In this document: positions 26,955 to 36,198 of the stretch, one piece after another
Position numbering within the stretch: position 1 is the first letter of the stretch
How the letters are laid out: each line of letters opens with the position of its first letter
Assembly: GCF_009689585.1 (NCBI RefSeq)
Contig: NZ_AP018694.1
Location: forward strand, 4,145,501 to 4,209,500
Direction: 5' to 3'
Length of the DNA stretch: 64,000 nt
Origin: Aquipluma nitroreducens
Lineage (GTDB): Bacteria > Bacteroidota > Bacteroidia > Bacteroidales > Prolixibacteraceae
Position numbers and translations under genes: made by a program
Notes under the pieces: generated by a model
Databases searched by the model: none
The model's input: the letters and a program-made list of their open reading frames with translations, nothing else
What the model was told of the DNA's origin: nothing

Positions 26955-28286
26955 TCAATATTCTTTCGAAATACTTGCTCCGCGGAAATAATGCAACAAA
27001 ATCTCGTCGTATTTGTATCCTTTAGCACCCATCATCGCTGCTCCAATCTGGCAAAGGCCAACACCATGCCCCCAACCGGCGCCGGTCAGTATAAATTCGC
27101 CCGGAATTCCATCGGTGATGTTTTGCTTGTCAACAACAAATGCAGAGCTGTACAAATGTGATTCGGACAGTGTTTTGCGGATTTCAAGTTCTTTACCAAT
27201 GGTCAATGTGAGTTTCGAACCTACAATTTTCAATTTTATTAATCTTCCTGAAAACCCACGTTCAACCGGAATCAAATCGAGAATTGAACCAAAATCGCGA
27301 CCCGATTTACGGGCAATCAGTTCAGCCAGATCGGTTTGCTGATAGGTGAGTTTCCAGCGGTAAAAATCGGTTGTTTCTTGATCGTAGTCGTTCAAAACCT
27401 GCGAAAGGACTTCTTTGTCGTGCGTGTTGCAGAAAGCTTCAGGAGCATTCCTGATCCATTTCTGAGCAGCTTCTTCATTGGTCAGATCAGCCTGATATCC
27501 TTCGGAAAGTGTTGGGTTGTCTATTATCGATTGCAAATAAGGATGCACTTCGGGTTCCCAAACATTTTCGAAAGTTTCGGAAATCCCTCCACAGCTTTTC
27601 GAGAAACGGGCATCACATATTTTGTCGTTGTTCATCAGCAACATTCCACGGGTTTCGGCAACAGCCTGCTCAACAATTTTTGTCGATTGGCGGGTGATTC
27701 CCTGATATCGCTGACAATGGTCGTCGGCGCAAACATCAAAATTGAGATGATCTTCGCGGTCGTACCAACGAATATATTCTTCCGGAGTTTCTGAAATGCT
27801 CTGGTAGATTTTTTCGGTTTCTTTTAACGAATTGCTTTTTTGCGTTTGAGCCAACATCCACGAACGCGAAACGATAGCATGTGCTTTCAGTAATTCCATG
27901 TTGCTGGTCGCACTCATTTCCGATGAAATTACGCTAACCAGGTAATCTTCGAGTGGTAGAATATTGATGGCGGTAAGCTGGTCATTTTCGATCATGATTT
28001 CCAACGAACCTTTGAATGTCTGATCTTCTTTTCGTTCCCAGTGAAACTGAATTCCAATGGTAACATCATTCAACTCGAAAGATGCTTCGTGATAGCGGAC
28101 AGGATTAAAAACGAGTGTTTCTTCATCCACTAATTCATCATTCAGCCAGATTTTTCCATCACGGTAATTTACTTTCTGAATTCCCTCGTAAGGAACTCCA
28201 TTGGGGGCCAAAAGGTAAGTTTCGTTTAGCCTGAAAATAATTTCAGGATGGTACATGATGCCAATGCGTAAATGTGGTTCGGTCAT
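26955..28286 (-). CDS. SpoIID/LytB-domain protein
   Basis: A 443-residue protein (start chosen at ATG 28286; another ATG at 28316 would overlap the GNAT gene by 10 bases). The SpoIID domain is recognised by PLEDYLVSVISSEMSAT followed by ELLKAHAIVSRSWMLAQ, with the Glu of SSEM at the expected catalytic place, and by TGAGWGHGVGLCQIGA near the C-terminus. SpoIID enzymes cleave denuded glycan strands as lytic transglycosylases. No signal peptide is visible, which is odd for a wall hydrolase and suggests a cytosolic step in muropeptide recycling or processing. It is in line with the AmpG-like transporter and a GNAT protein. Confidence 0.88.
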   Translation of the reverse strand: MTEPHLRIGIMYHPEIIFRLNETYLLAPNGVPYEGIQKVNYRDGKIWLNDELVDEETLVFNPVRYHEASFELNDVTIGIQFHWERKEDQTFKGSLEIMIENDQLTAINILPLEDYLVSVISSEMSATSNMELLKAHAIVSRSWMLAQTQKSNSLKETEKIYQSISETPEEYIRWYDREDHLNFDVCADDHCQRYQGITRQSTKIVEQAVAETRGMLLMNNDKICDARFSKSCGGISETFENVWEPEVHPYLQSIIDNPTLSEGYQADLTNEEAAQKWIRNAPEAFCNTHDKEVLSQVLNDYDQETTDFYRWKLTYQQTDLAELIARKSGRDFGSILDLIPVERGFSGRLIKLKIVGSKLTLTIGKELEIRKTLSESHLYSSAFVVDKQNITDGIPGEFILTGAGWGHGVGLCQIGAAMMGAKGYKYDEILLHYFRGASISKEY

Positions 28287-28306
28287 AATATATTGTTTTC
28301 GATTTT

Positions 28307-28789
28307 TTATAGACACAATTCCAGTACCGGATAAATGGGTTCGCTAAAGCCGAATTTGCGATACAGTTTTTCTCCGTCTTTCGAGGTGTGCAGCGACACT
28401 TTGCTTATTCCGCGATTCCTGGCCTCGTTTATAAGTTGTTGAAGTATCAATGCAGAGATTCCTTTTCTTCGGGCAAAAGGTAAAGTGTACATGTTCAAAA
28501 TATCACCTTCAAGATAAGCCGATTGGTTAAAATCGCCTGGTATTTTTTTGATTACCATGGCTCCGAAACTTAAAACTTCGCCTTTAAGCTCGGCCAAATA
28601 GGCAAAGAAACGTTTTTCAACCAATGCCTGAGTGAAATATTCAGTTAGTTCATTTCTCAGTTGAGACTGGTATTCCTCGCTTTGTTCACCCTGTAATTCG
28701 GTGAGATAAGCCATCCGGTATGTCGTTAAAACTTCTACCTCGTTAATCCCGATTTCCCTGATTTGAATGTTGGATAAATCAATTTGCAT
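28307..28789 (-). CDS. GNAT-family N-acetyltransferase
   Basis: A 160-residue single-domain acetyltransferase. The acetyl-CoA-binding motif is seen in YTLPFARRKGISALILQQLINEAR and the late SKVSLHTSKDGEKLYRKFGFSE segment. Substrate is unknown. It is upstream of and co-directional with the SpoIID-like gene and the AmpG-like transporter, so it may modify an amino sugar or peptide from the wall. That role is inference. Confidence 0.88.
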   Translation of the reverse strand: MQIDLSNIQIREIGINEVEVLTTYRMAYLTELQGEQSEEYQSQLRNELTEYFTQALVEKRFFAYLAELKGEVLSFGAMVIKKIPGDFNQSAYLEGDILNMYTLPFARRKGISALILQQLINEARNRGISKVSLHTSKDGEKLYRKFGFSEPIYPVLELCL

Positions 28790-29215
28790 GGTGTTAGGCT
28801 TTTATTTACAGTTGAAAAAGTTAACGATTGCTGTTTTAAGAAAGACTAACATAGCAATTATTGTGGAGTAAACTACCGCGAAATCTTACAAAATCGCAGA
28901 ATTGTTTTACAACAGTGAATTGATGAGCAAATTTGGAGAGATAAATAGCTGTGCGAATACTTGCGAATTGATTTTGTCCGTTTGATTAATGATAAGATTT
29001 CGGATCTTTTTCCTGAAACTTTGATCCAATCTCCTTTAGGATTGTTTATCGTAAATTATATCGTTGATTTTGCTCAGTAGTTGTGTTAGGTTAAATTTCA
29101 TATTTGTATGGCAAATCGAAAAACTAAATTGAGCTAATTTTAGAGAAAGTACCGATATTTGAATATTAGAATGTATTGATTTAAGAGTTTTTCAACTCCA
29201 CCATTTTTAATTGTT
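28790..29215. other. Intergenic region without recognisable gene
   Basis: About 430 A/T-rich bases lie between the divergent GNAT and VanZ genes. I see no ORF with family similarity, no RNA gene and no strong hairpin. Confidence 0.6.
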
Positions 29216-29223
29216 TATTTTTG
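29216..29223 (+). promoter_or_regulatory. -7 box of vanZ-like gene, adjacent to the start codon
   Basis: TATTTTTG matches TAnnTTTG and ends three bases before the ATG at 29227. Confidence 0.45.
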
Positions 29224-29226
29224 AAT

Positions 29227-29634
29227 ATGATATCTTACTTATTATCTATACGCCAATCGGTTCGAATGTTATTGGTCGTGATTTATGTTGGTTGTGTTGC
29301 CGCCTTATCGTTATTACCCATGCAAGATCTACCTCAAGTGCCCATGTTTCATGGAGAAGATAAAGTGGTTCATTTTATCATGTATTTTGGGTTTTCAATT
29401 TTGTTCTGCTGGACACTCAAGACTGAATTAAATTTTTCAAAGTTGTTTTTTGTAATTTTAGTAACCGTTAGCTGGGGTATTCTGATGGAATACCTGCAGT
29501 TGGATATGCATATCGGGCGTTCATTTTCATGGTATGACGAGCTTGCCAATTCAATAGGATCTGTTTTTGGCATTTTGATATATACCCTTGTCTCACGAAA
29601 CGCGGCAGCCAACTTGACGTCAGGATCGATTTGA
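29227..29634 (+). CDS. VanZ-family membrane protein
   Basis: A 135-residue protein with four hydrophobic segments. The VanZ pattern is seen in EDKVVHFIMYFGFSILFCWTL and WGILMEYLQL then SFSWYDELANSIGSVFG. VanZ-like proteins are small inner-membrane proteins; the founding member raises teicoplanin resistance, but most have unknown roles. A TTG at 29221 would add two residues. The ATG at 29266 (MLLVVIYVG) is a fallback if transcription starts after 29227. The gene ends 11 bases before the stop codon of the convergent T9SS protein. Confidence 0.8.
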   Translation: MISYLLSIRQSVRMLLVVIYVGCVAALSLLPMQDLPQVPMFHGEDKVVHFIMYFGFSILFCWTLKTELNFSKLFFVILVTVSWGILMEYLQLDMHIGRSFSWYDELANSIGSVFGILIYTLVSRNAAANLTSGSI

Positions 29635-29645
29635 AATGCTGAATC

Positions 29646-32600
29646 TTACCTGAGAATTACTTTGTATGTTTTTGGTTTCGGCAAAGCAATTTGTATGAGA
29701 TAGACTCCGGGTGCATAACCGTTCAGTTTTAGGATTTCTTCAGTATCTCTGACTAATGATTTGATCATGAGTTTTCCTGAAGTGTTGTAGATATATACCC
29801 ATGTTTCATTTTCGGGAATTTCTTTAAATCGTAAATGTACATCCCCTTCCGTTGGATTGGGGTAAATCAATACTTCAGGATTGTGATCTAAGTTGCCTAT
29901 TCCGGTTGGAATATTTACATCAACGTTAAATTTTGATTGTGCTTCTTTCCCGTTTGAAGATGCTTTAATGATGATTTGCGACAGTCCGGTAAATTCTTTC
30001 GAAAAGCTTAATGTCAAATTAGTTCCGGCTATTTGGGCGGTAACAATTTTGTCGTTTGTATTTGAAGCAACACTATAATTCAAAATATCTCCTTGATTGC
30101 TGTTGGCAAATACTAATTTCAGATCGATTACGATGTCTATTGCGCCTTTGTTGACTGAAATATTTTTAATGGAATCTTTCACATAAGGGCCTCCATCAAC
30201 ATTAGTTACAATAATGGTAAGGATTTCTTTTGTGGTTGATACTCCATCTGATAGATTTAAATTGTATGAGTTGACACCAACGTATTGGTTTGTGAAGGTG
30301 CCAGACAATATCGCAGAAGTGTTTGTTTTTTTTGTAAGATGGAGAAACGAAGGCAGATTCTCGAAAGTGAAATTAATTGGATCATTTTCAGCATCAGTAC
30401 CTTCAAGCAGAAATTCCTGGGGCAAATTTTCATTGACAGAGAATGATTTGCTTGATGTTAATACCGGAGCTTTATTGATTTGCCTGACAGTAATATACAC
30501 CTGATCGGCTAATGAGTTTGCGATTCCATCGTTGACAATGAGTGAAAAAGCATAACTCTGATCGGTTAGCACTTGCGGAGCCGTAAAAGTAGGCTTTGCA
30601 ACTGTTGTTGAACTCAAAATAATTCCAGGCGGAGCGGTCCATTTATAGGTGAGCGTGTTGTTATCCAGATCGGAAGATGCAGAAGCGTCCAGCGTTATCA
30701 AAGCTCCTTCGTTTCCTGTTTGATCAGGACCTGCATTAGCTATTGGTATCTTATTGATTTGTTTTACGGTTATAATTACCTGATCGGTGGTCGAGTTCCC
30801 GGTCCCATCATTTACAACAAGTGAGAACGTGTAGTTTTGATCGGTCATTACTTCAGGAGCAGTAAAGGTTGGTTTGGCAATGGAATTGGAACTTAGCGTT
30901 ATTCCAGTCGGAGCTGTCCATAAATAAGTGAGTGTGCTATTTTCCGGATCGGAAGATGTTGAACCATCAAGAGTGACAAAAGATCCTTCATCCACAGTTT
31001 TGTCGATTCCAGCATTAGCCGTAGGAGATTTATTAATGTGTTTGACTGTTACAATTACCTGATCGGCAGTCGAGTTCACTGTTCCATCGTTGACAATGAG
31101 TGAGAACGTATAACTCTGATTGGTCATCACTCCAGAAGCAGTAAAGGTTGGTTTTGCTGCAGTAGTTGAATTAAGTGTTATTCCTGTTGGAGCACTCCAC
31201 GAATAGGTGAGCGTGTTATTGTCGGGGTCGGAAGAAGCTGAGCCATCGAGCGTAACCGCCACACCTTCGTTAACAGATTGATCAGTTCCGGCATTAGCCT
31301 TAGGAGCTTTATTCACTTGCTTGACAGTTACAATTACCTGATCGGCAGTCGAGTTCACTGTTCCGTCGTTTACAGTAAGCGTAAAGGTATAACTCTGATT
31401 AGCCAACACTTCAGGTGCAGTAAAGGTGGGTTTTGCTGCAGATGTTGAACTCAGTGTTATTCCGGGAGGAGCAACCCATAAATAGACTAAAGCATCACCA
31501 TCCGGATCGGTTGAGGTAGAACCATCGAGAGTCACTAAAACTCCCTCATCAATGGATTGATCGACACCTGCCTTAGCCTCGGGAGCCTGGTTCGTCTGTT
31601 TTATTGTTATTATAACTTGATCTGAAGCTGAATTAAGTTTACCATCGTTAACCGTAAGTGTAAAGGTGTAATTTGCTGGCGGGATTGTCGCTGGTGTTGT
31701 GAATGAAGGTTTCGCAACAATATTTGAACTTAAGGTTATTCCAGCAGGTGCGGACCATAAGTAAGTTAGCGCATCTCCATCAGGATCGCTGGATGATGAT
31801 CCATCTAAAGTATATAAGGTATTCTTCTCAACAGATTGATTGGTTCCGGCGTTAGCCACTGGAGCTTTGTTGACTTGCCTGACAGTTATGACGACCTGAT
31901 CGGCAGTCGAGTTCACTGTCCCATCGTTGACAATGAGTGAGAAGGTATAAGTCTGATTGGTCGTTACTTCGGGAGCAGTAAAAGTTGGTTTTGCTGCCGT
32001 CGTAGAATTTAGTGTTATTCCTGTTGGTGCAGTCCACGAATAGGTAAGTGTATTGTTATCGGGGTCGGATGATGCCGATCCATCGAGCGTAACTGTCACA
32101 CCTTCGTTAACGGATTGATCAGCTCCGGCATTAGCCACCGGAGCTTTATTCACTTGTTTGACTGTTATAATTACCTGATCGGCAGTCGAGTTCACTGTTC
32201 CATCGTTGACGATGAGCGAGAACGTATAACTCTGATTGGTCATCACTTCAGGAGCAGTAAAAGTTGGTTTTGCCGCACTCGTAGAATTTAGAGTTATTCC
32301 TGATGGTGCAGTCCACGAATAGGTAAGTGTATTGTTATCCGGGTCGGAAGAAGCCGATCCATCGAGCGTAACCACCACACCTTCGTTAACGGTTTGATCG
32401 GCTCCTGCATTGGCCACAGGCGCCTTGTTAACTTGCCTGACAGTTACTGTTACCTGATCTGCAGTCGAGTTCACAGTTCCATCGTTGACGATGAGAGAGA
32501 ACGTATAACTCTGATTGGTCATTACTTCGGGAGCAGTAAAAGTTGGTTTTGCCGCAGTAGTAGAATTTAGGGTTATTCCTGATGGTGCAGTCCACGAATA

Positions 32601-34565
32601 GGTTAGTGTATTGTTATCCGGGTCGGAAGACGCCGATCCATCAAGAGTGACCACCACGCCTTCGTTAACGGTTTGATCGGTTCCGGTATTAGCTACTGGT
32701 GCTTTATTAATTTGCCTGACAGTTACTATTACCTGATCGGCAGTCGAGTTCACAGTTCCATCGTTGACGATGAGCGAGAATGTATAACTCTGATTGGTCA
32801 TCACTTCGGGAGCAGTAAAAGTTGGTTTTGCCGCAGTGGTAGAATTTAGTGTTATTCCTGATGGAGCAGTCCACGAATAGGTTAGTGTATTGTTATCCGG
32901 GTCGGAAGACGCCGATCCATCGAGAGTAACCACCACGCCTTCGTTAACGGTTTGATCAGTTCCGGCATTAGCTACTGGTGCTTTATTCACTTGCCTGACA
33001 GTTACTATTACCTGATCGGCAGTCGAGTTCACTGTTCCATCATTGACAATGAGCGAGAACGTATAATTCTGGTTGGTCATCACTTCAGGAGCAGTAAAAG
33101 TTGGTTTTGCTGCAGTCGTAGAATTTAAGGTTATTCCTGATGGTGCAGTCCATTTATAGGTGAGTGTATTGTTATCCGGGTCGAACGATGCTGATCCATC
33201 GAGAGTAACCACCACACCTTCGTTAACAGTTTGATCTGCTCCCGCATTAGACACAGGTGCCTTATTCACTTGCCTAACAGTTACTATTACCTGATCGGCA
33301 GTCGAGTTTACTGTTCCATCGTTGACAATGAGTGAGAACGTATAACTCTGATTGGTCATCACTTCGGGAGCAGTAAAGGTTGGTTTTGCCGCAGTCGTGG
33401 AATTTAGGGTTATACCTGATGGTGCAGTCCACGAATAGGTGAGTGTATTGTTGTCCGGGTCGGAAGAAGCCGATCCATCGAGGGTAACCACTACACCTTC
33501 GTTAACAGATTGATCGGCTCCGGCATTAGCCACAGGAGCTTTGTTAACTTGCCTGACAGTTACTATTACCTGATCGGCAGTTGAGTTCACTGTTCCATCG
33601 TTGACGATGAGCGAGAATTTATAACTCTGATTGGTCATCACTTCAGGAGCAGTAAAGGTTGGTTTTGCAGCAGATGTTGAATTTAGTGTTATTCCTTGTG
33701 GCGCAGTCCACGAATAGGTGAGCGTATTGTTATCCGGGTCGGAAGAAGCCGATCCATCGAGGGTAACCACTACACCTTCGTTAACAGTTTGATCGGCTCC
33801 GGCATTAGCCACAGGAGCTTTGTTAACTTGCCTGACAGTTACTATTACCTGATCGGCAGTCGAGTTGACTGTTCCATCGTTAACAACGAGAGAAAACGTA
33901 TAATTCTGGTTGGTCATCACTTCGGGAGCAGTAAAAGTTGGTTTTGCAGCAGATGTTGAATTTAGTGTTATTCCTTGTGGACCAGTCCACGAATAGGTGA
34001 GCGTATTGTTATCCGGGTCGGAAGAAGCCGATCCATCGAGAGTAACCACCATGCCTTCGTTAACGGTTTGATCCGCGCCCGCATTAGCAACAGGTGCTTG
34101 ATTTGTGATGTTTGTGTATGAAAGTTTAAGAGTTGCCGATCCTTCCGGAGTGAATGTTGGAGCTGGCAGAGTGGTTTCAGTGTCCGGATCAAAATATTGA
34201 GATACTACATTGGAAATTTCTAGCCCAGCACTCGAATCCCAGAATTTATAGATAATGGCATTTCCAGGAGTAAACCCCTCCTCAGACGAACTGGGGTCAG
34301 CTTTGGATGCTTTAAGTGTGATAAATGTGTTTGGGTCAGTAATCATGATCTGTTGAGTCAGGATAGCTTTAGCGCAACAAATAGTATCATCAAACACAGC
34401 AATTTCATCACCAATATCGAGATTTGTTCCATTTATGGTAGCTGTCACTACGTAAAGATTCATGTGCTCAAGTCCATTTCCTGAATATGAAAGTACAAAA
34501 TGACCTTGCGCAAAACTGGTTATATTGAGCAGGAGAAATGTGATATAAAAGGAAATCCACTTCAT
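29646..34565 (-). CDS. Giant T9SS-exported protein with tandem PKD-like repeats
   Basis: A 1639-residue surface or secreted protein with a signal peptide (1-19). An N-terminal domain (about 22-135, FVLSYSGNGLEHMNLYV, IGDEIAVFDD) is shared with the neighbouring gene. From about 155 to 1363 there are some 13 tandem repeats of 93 residues, each starting NKAPVANAGADQTVNEG and containing LDGSASSDPDNNTLTY, a PKD/K319L-like Ig fold. One or two diverged Ig-like domains follow. The C-terminus is a T9SS type A sorting domain (YPNPTEGDVHLRF, GVYLIQI, YKVIL). No catalytic domain is visible, so an adhesin or structural role is likely. Repeats 1-8 are nearly identical even at DNA level. Confidence 0.9.
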   Translation of the reverse strand: MKWISFYITFLLLNITSFAQGHFVLSYSGNGLEHMNLYVVTATINGTNLDIGDEIAVFDDTICCAKAILTQQIMITDPNTFITLKASKADPSSSEEGFTPGNAIIYKFWDSSAGLEISNVVSQYFDPDTETTLPAPTFTPEGSATLKLSYTNITNQAPVANAGADQTVNEGMVVTLDGSASSDPDNNTLTYSWTGPQGITLNSTSAAKPTFTAPEVMTNQNYTFSLVVNDGTVNSTADQVIVTVRQVNKAPVANAGADQTVNEGVVVTLDGSASSDPDNNTLTYSWTAPQGITLNSTSAAKPTFTAPEVMTNQSYKFSLIVNDGTVNSTADQVIVTVRQVNKAPVANAGADQSVNEGVVVTLDGSASSDPDNNTLTYSWTAPSGITLNSTTAAKPTFTAPEVMTNQSYTFSLIVNDGTVNSTADQVIVTVRQVNKAPVSNAGADQTVNEGVVVTLDGSASFDPDNNTLTYKWTAPSGITLNSTTAAKPTFTAPEVMTNQNYTFSLIVNDGTVNSTADQVIVTVRQVNKAPVANAGTDQTVNEGVVVTLDGSASSDPDNNTLTYSWTAPSGITLNSTTAAKPTFTAPEVMTNQSYTFSLIVNDGTVNSTADQVIVTVRQINKAPVANTGTDQTVNEGVVVTLDGSASSDPDNNTLTYSWTAPSGITLNSTTAAKPTFTAPEVMTNQSYTFSLIVNDGTVNSTADQVTVTVRQVNKAPVANAGADQTVNEGVVVTLDGSASSDPDNNTLTYSWTAPSGITLNSTSAAKPTFTAPEVMTNQSYTFSLIVNDGTVNSTADQVIITVKQVNKAPVANAGADQSVNEGVTVTLDGSASSDPDNNTLTYSWTAPTGITLNSTTAAKPTFTAPEVTTNQTYTFSLIVNDGTVNSTADQVVITVRQVNKAPVANAGTNQSVEKNTLYTLDGSSSSDPDGDALTYLWSAPAGITLSSNIVAKPSFTTPATIPPANYTFTLTVNDGKLNSASDQVIITIKQTNQAPEAKAGVDQSIDEGVLVTLDGSTSTDPDGDALVYLWVAPPGITLSSTSAAKPTFTAPEVLANQSYTFTLTVNDGTVNSTADQVIVTVKQVNKAPKANAGTDQSVNEGVAVTLDGSASSDPDNNTLTYSWSAPTGITLNSTTAAKPTFTASGVMTNQSYTFSLIVNDGTVNSTADQVIVTVKHINKSPTANAGIDKTVDEGSFVTLDGSTSSDPENSTLTYLWTAPTGITLSSNSIAKPTFTAPEVMTDQNYTFSLVVNDGTGNSTTDQVIITVKQINKIPIANAGPDQTGNEGALITLDASASSDLDNNTLTYKWTAPPGIILSSTTVAKPTFTAPQVLTDQSYAFSLIVNDGIANSLADQVYITVRQINKAPVLTSSKSFSVNENLPQEFLLEGTDAENDPINFTFENLPSFLHLTKKTNTSAILSGTFTNQYVGVNSYNLNLSDGVSTTKEILTIIVTNVDGGPYVKDSIKNISVNKGAIDIVIDLKLVFANSNQGDILNYSVASNTNDKIVTAQIAGTNLTLSFSKEFTGLSQIIIKASSNGKEAQSKFNVDVNIPTGIGNLDHNPEVLIYPNPTEGDVHLRFKEIPENETWVYIYNTSGKLMIKSLVRDTEEILKLNGYAPGVYLIQIALPKPKTYKVILR
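30480..34103 (-). repeat. 279-bp tandem coding repeats (about 13 units)
   Basis: The period is exactly 279 bp (for example CGGCAGTCGAGTTCAC starts at 31901 and again at 32180). Units 1-8 and 11 are close copies. Units 9, 10, 12 and 13 are more diverged. Confidence 0.9.
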
Positions 34566-34638
34566 AGGTCTGATTATTAAGTATTATCTTTTGATATAAA
34601 TATCTGCAAAGTAGGTTGTAATTTTTTTATGAATTTAT

Positions 34639-35592
34639 TTAGTGGTTAAGATAGATAATTTTAGTGGTCGTTTGATTTACTCTGCAAAAATAGACACCTC
34701 GAGAGACTTCATGGTTTCTGTTATCTTTTCCGTCCCATATCAATAATTGTTGCCCTTCAGAAATGCCTTTATACAAAGTCTTAATTAGTTTTCCAGTTAT
34801 ATCGAATATTTCACAATTAAGTTGCAGCCCTTGCGATAAAGAAATTTCAATTCGCAGATTTGCCTCAAAGGGGTTAGGGTAAATTTTTATTCCTTCTGAG
34901 CCGTCCGGTGTCGTTTCTTGTTCCGATCGGTCGAAATCAATAAACGCAAACAAAGAACCTCCTCTTGCAAAGGTGTCGGTACTGTTGTTAACTGGTTGAA
35001 AGAAAAGGAGATATACAATTCCTGCCCTATATGATTTAAGTGTAATTTTGTGTCCTTCGATGTAACCATTAGGTTTTGTATCAGTACTTTCATTTGCAGA
35101 GGCAGGAATACTCAAACTATTTTCCATTATATCTTTTTCTTCAATTACAGCTGATCCAACGCAGGAATTGCCATCAAAAACGCCAATTTCATCACCAACG
35201 ATCAGTCCGGTTAATGCTAAATTCACCAAATTAATGTTCATGTGATCAATCCCATAGCCTGAATAAATTAAGGGGAAATATGGATAGGCAGAAATTAAAG
35301 CATTTGAATTGAAAATTGCTTTATTCGATTGATTAGAAGTCGTATTCTGCAAATCTAAAACAGAATAGTTTTCGTTATGGTTAAATGGTATAAATAATCG
35401 ATCTTGATTTTCCTGATTATTTGGTTGTTCTGGTATAAACCCGGAATTGCAAAAACCGTTTAATTGCTCTGGACTACTTTCAGGCGGAAATGTTTCATCG
35501 TAAGTTAGTGATGAACTTAAACAGAAAATAATTAGTCCGAAAGTCAGAGTATATATTTCAGAAAATGGTTTTCTATCGGTATAAAATGCCAT
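34639..35592 (-). CDS. T9SS sorting-domain protein, paralogue of the N-terminus of its neighbour
   Basis: A 317-residue exported protein. After an N-terminal hydrophobic segment (residues about 13-28) and a low-complexity stretch, residues about 100-200 (YSGYGIDHMNINLVNLALTG, VGDEIGVFDGNSCVG) align with the N-terminal domain of the giant repeat protein downstream. The C-terminus (YPNPFEANLRIEISLSQG, GVYFCRV, KIIYLN) is a T9SS sorting domain. Both genes run in the same direction with a 73-base gap, so they may be co-expressed. Function unknown; probably cell-surface or secreted. Confidence 0.82.
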   Translation of the reverse strand: MAFYTDRKPFSEIYTLTFGLIIFCLSSSLTYDETFPPESSPEQLNGFCNSGFIPEQPNNQENQDRLFIPFNHNENYSVLDLQNTTSNQSNKAIFNSNALISAYPYFPLIYSGYGIDHMNINLVNLALTGLIVGDEIGVFDGNSCVGSAVIEEKDIMENSLSIPASANESTDTKPNGYIEGHKITLKSYRAGIVYLLFFQPVNNSTDTFARGGSLFAFIDFDRSEQETTPDGSEGIKIYPNPFEANLRIEISLSQGLQLNCEIFDITGKLIKTLYKGISEGQQLLIWDGKDNRNHEVSRGVYFCRVNQTTTKIIYLNH

Positions 35593-35887
35593 GGTTTATT
35601 TCCAGATTATCTCTACCAATGAGAATGAACCATCGGTAATTGTTATGTTGTCGATTCCTGAATAGTTTTCAAATTGATTTGCTCTATCAGGAATGCCAAT
35701 CCTGAATTATCCCATATTCAAGAGTCTAGTTTTAGTAACAATCAGATAAAGGTTTAGTTTTTAGCTCATGCCGGTGTACATGATTATATAAAAATAGCAA
35801 ATATTCCTGTCATTTTAAACAAACCAAATGTTCGTTTAAAATGAAAAGTTCTGGATTGTACGAAGAAAGTTGATTGGTTTTAAATTA

Positions 35888-35914
35888 ATAAGCCACTGAT
35901 ATTCAGTGGCTTAT
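35888..35914 (-). terminator. Hairpin directly after tRNA-Arg
   Basis: ATAAGCCACTGA and TCAGTGGCTTAT are perfect 12-bp arms around TAT, starting one or two bases after the tRNA 3' end. The following minus-strand bases are A/T-rich. Confidence 0.8.
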
Positions 35915-35915
35915 G

Positions 35916-35987
35916 TGATCCTACCGGGATTCGAACCCAGATCATAAGAACCGGAATCTTACATTCTATCCATTGAACTATAGGACC
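35916..35987 (-). tRNA. tRNA-Arg (anticodon CCG)
   Basis: The minus strand folds into a complete cloverleaf. The acceptor stem is GGTCCTA/TAGGATC (one G-U pair), the D arm GTTC-AATGGATA-GAAT, and the anticodon arm TAAGA-TTCCGGT-TCTTA, which places CCG as anticodon. The variable loop has four bases and the T arm is CTGGG-TTCGAAT-CCCGG. The CCA end is not encoded. It decodes the Arg codon CGG. Confidence 0.95.
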
Positions 35988-36171
35988 GATTTATTTTAGC
36001 GTTGGCAAAAATAACAAAACTTGAAATTAATCAACCTCTTTATTCAAAAAACATAAAAAACTCAGGCCTTTTTTATTAACAAACACGAGTTATAGCTATT
36101 TTCAGGATATTCAGGTTCGGGGTTGTTGATAATTTTATCGGCACCCATTCACTGAAGATAGTTTATTCTAC

Positions 36172-36179
36172 TACTTTTG
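36172..36179 (+). promoter_or_regulatory. -7 box of HD-domain gene
   Basis: TACTTTTG matches TAnnTTTG and lies 19 bases before the ATG at 36199. Confidence 0.5.
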
Positions 36180-36198
36180 AAGTTAAGAAATTAACCAT

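Noticed and set aside
30480-34103. Possible CRISPR or satellite because of regular repeats
   Set aside because: The repeats are in frame, 279 bp long and encode a PKD-like domain inside a complete protein.
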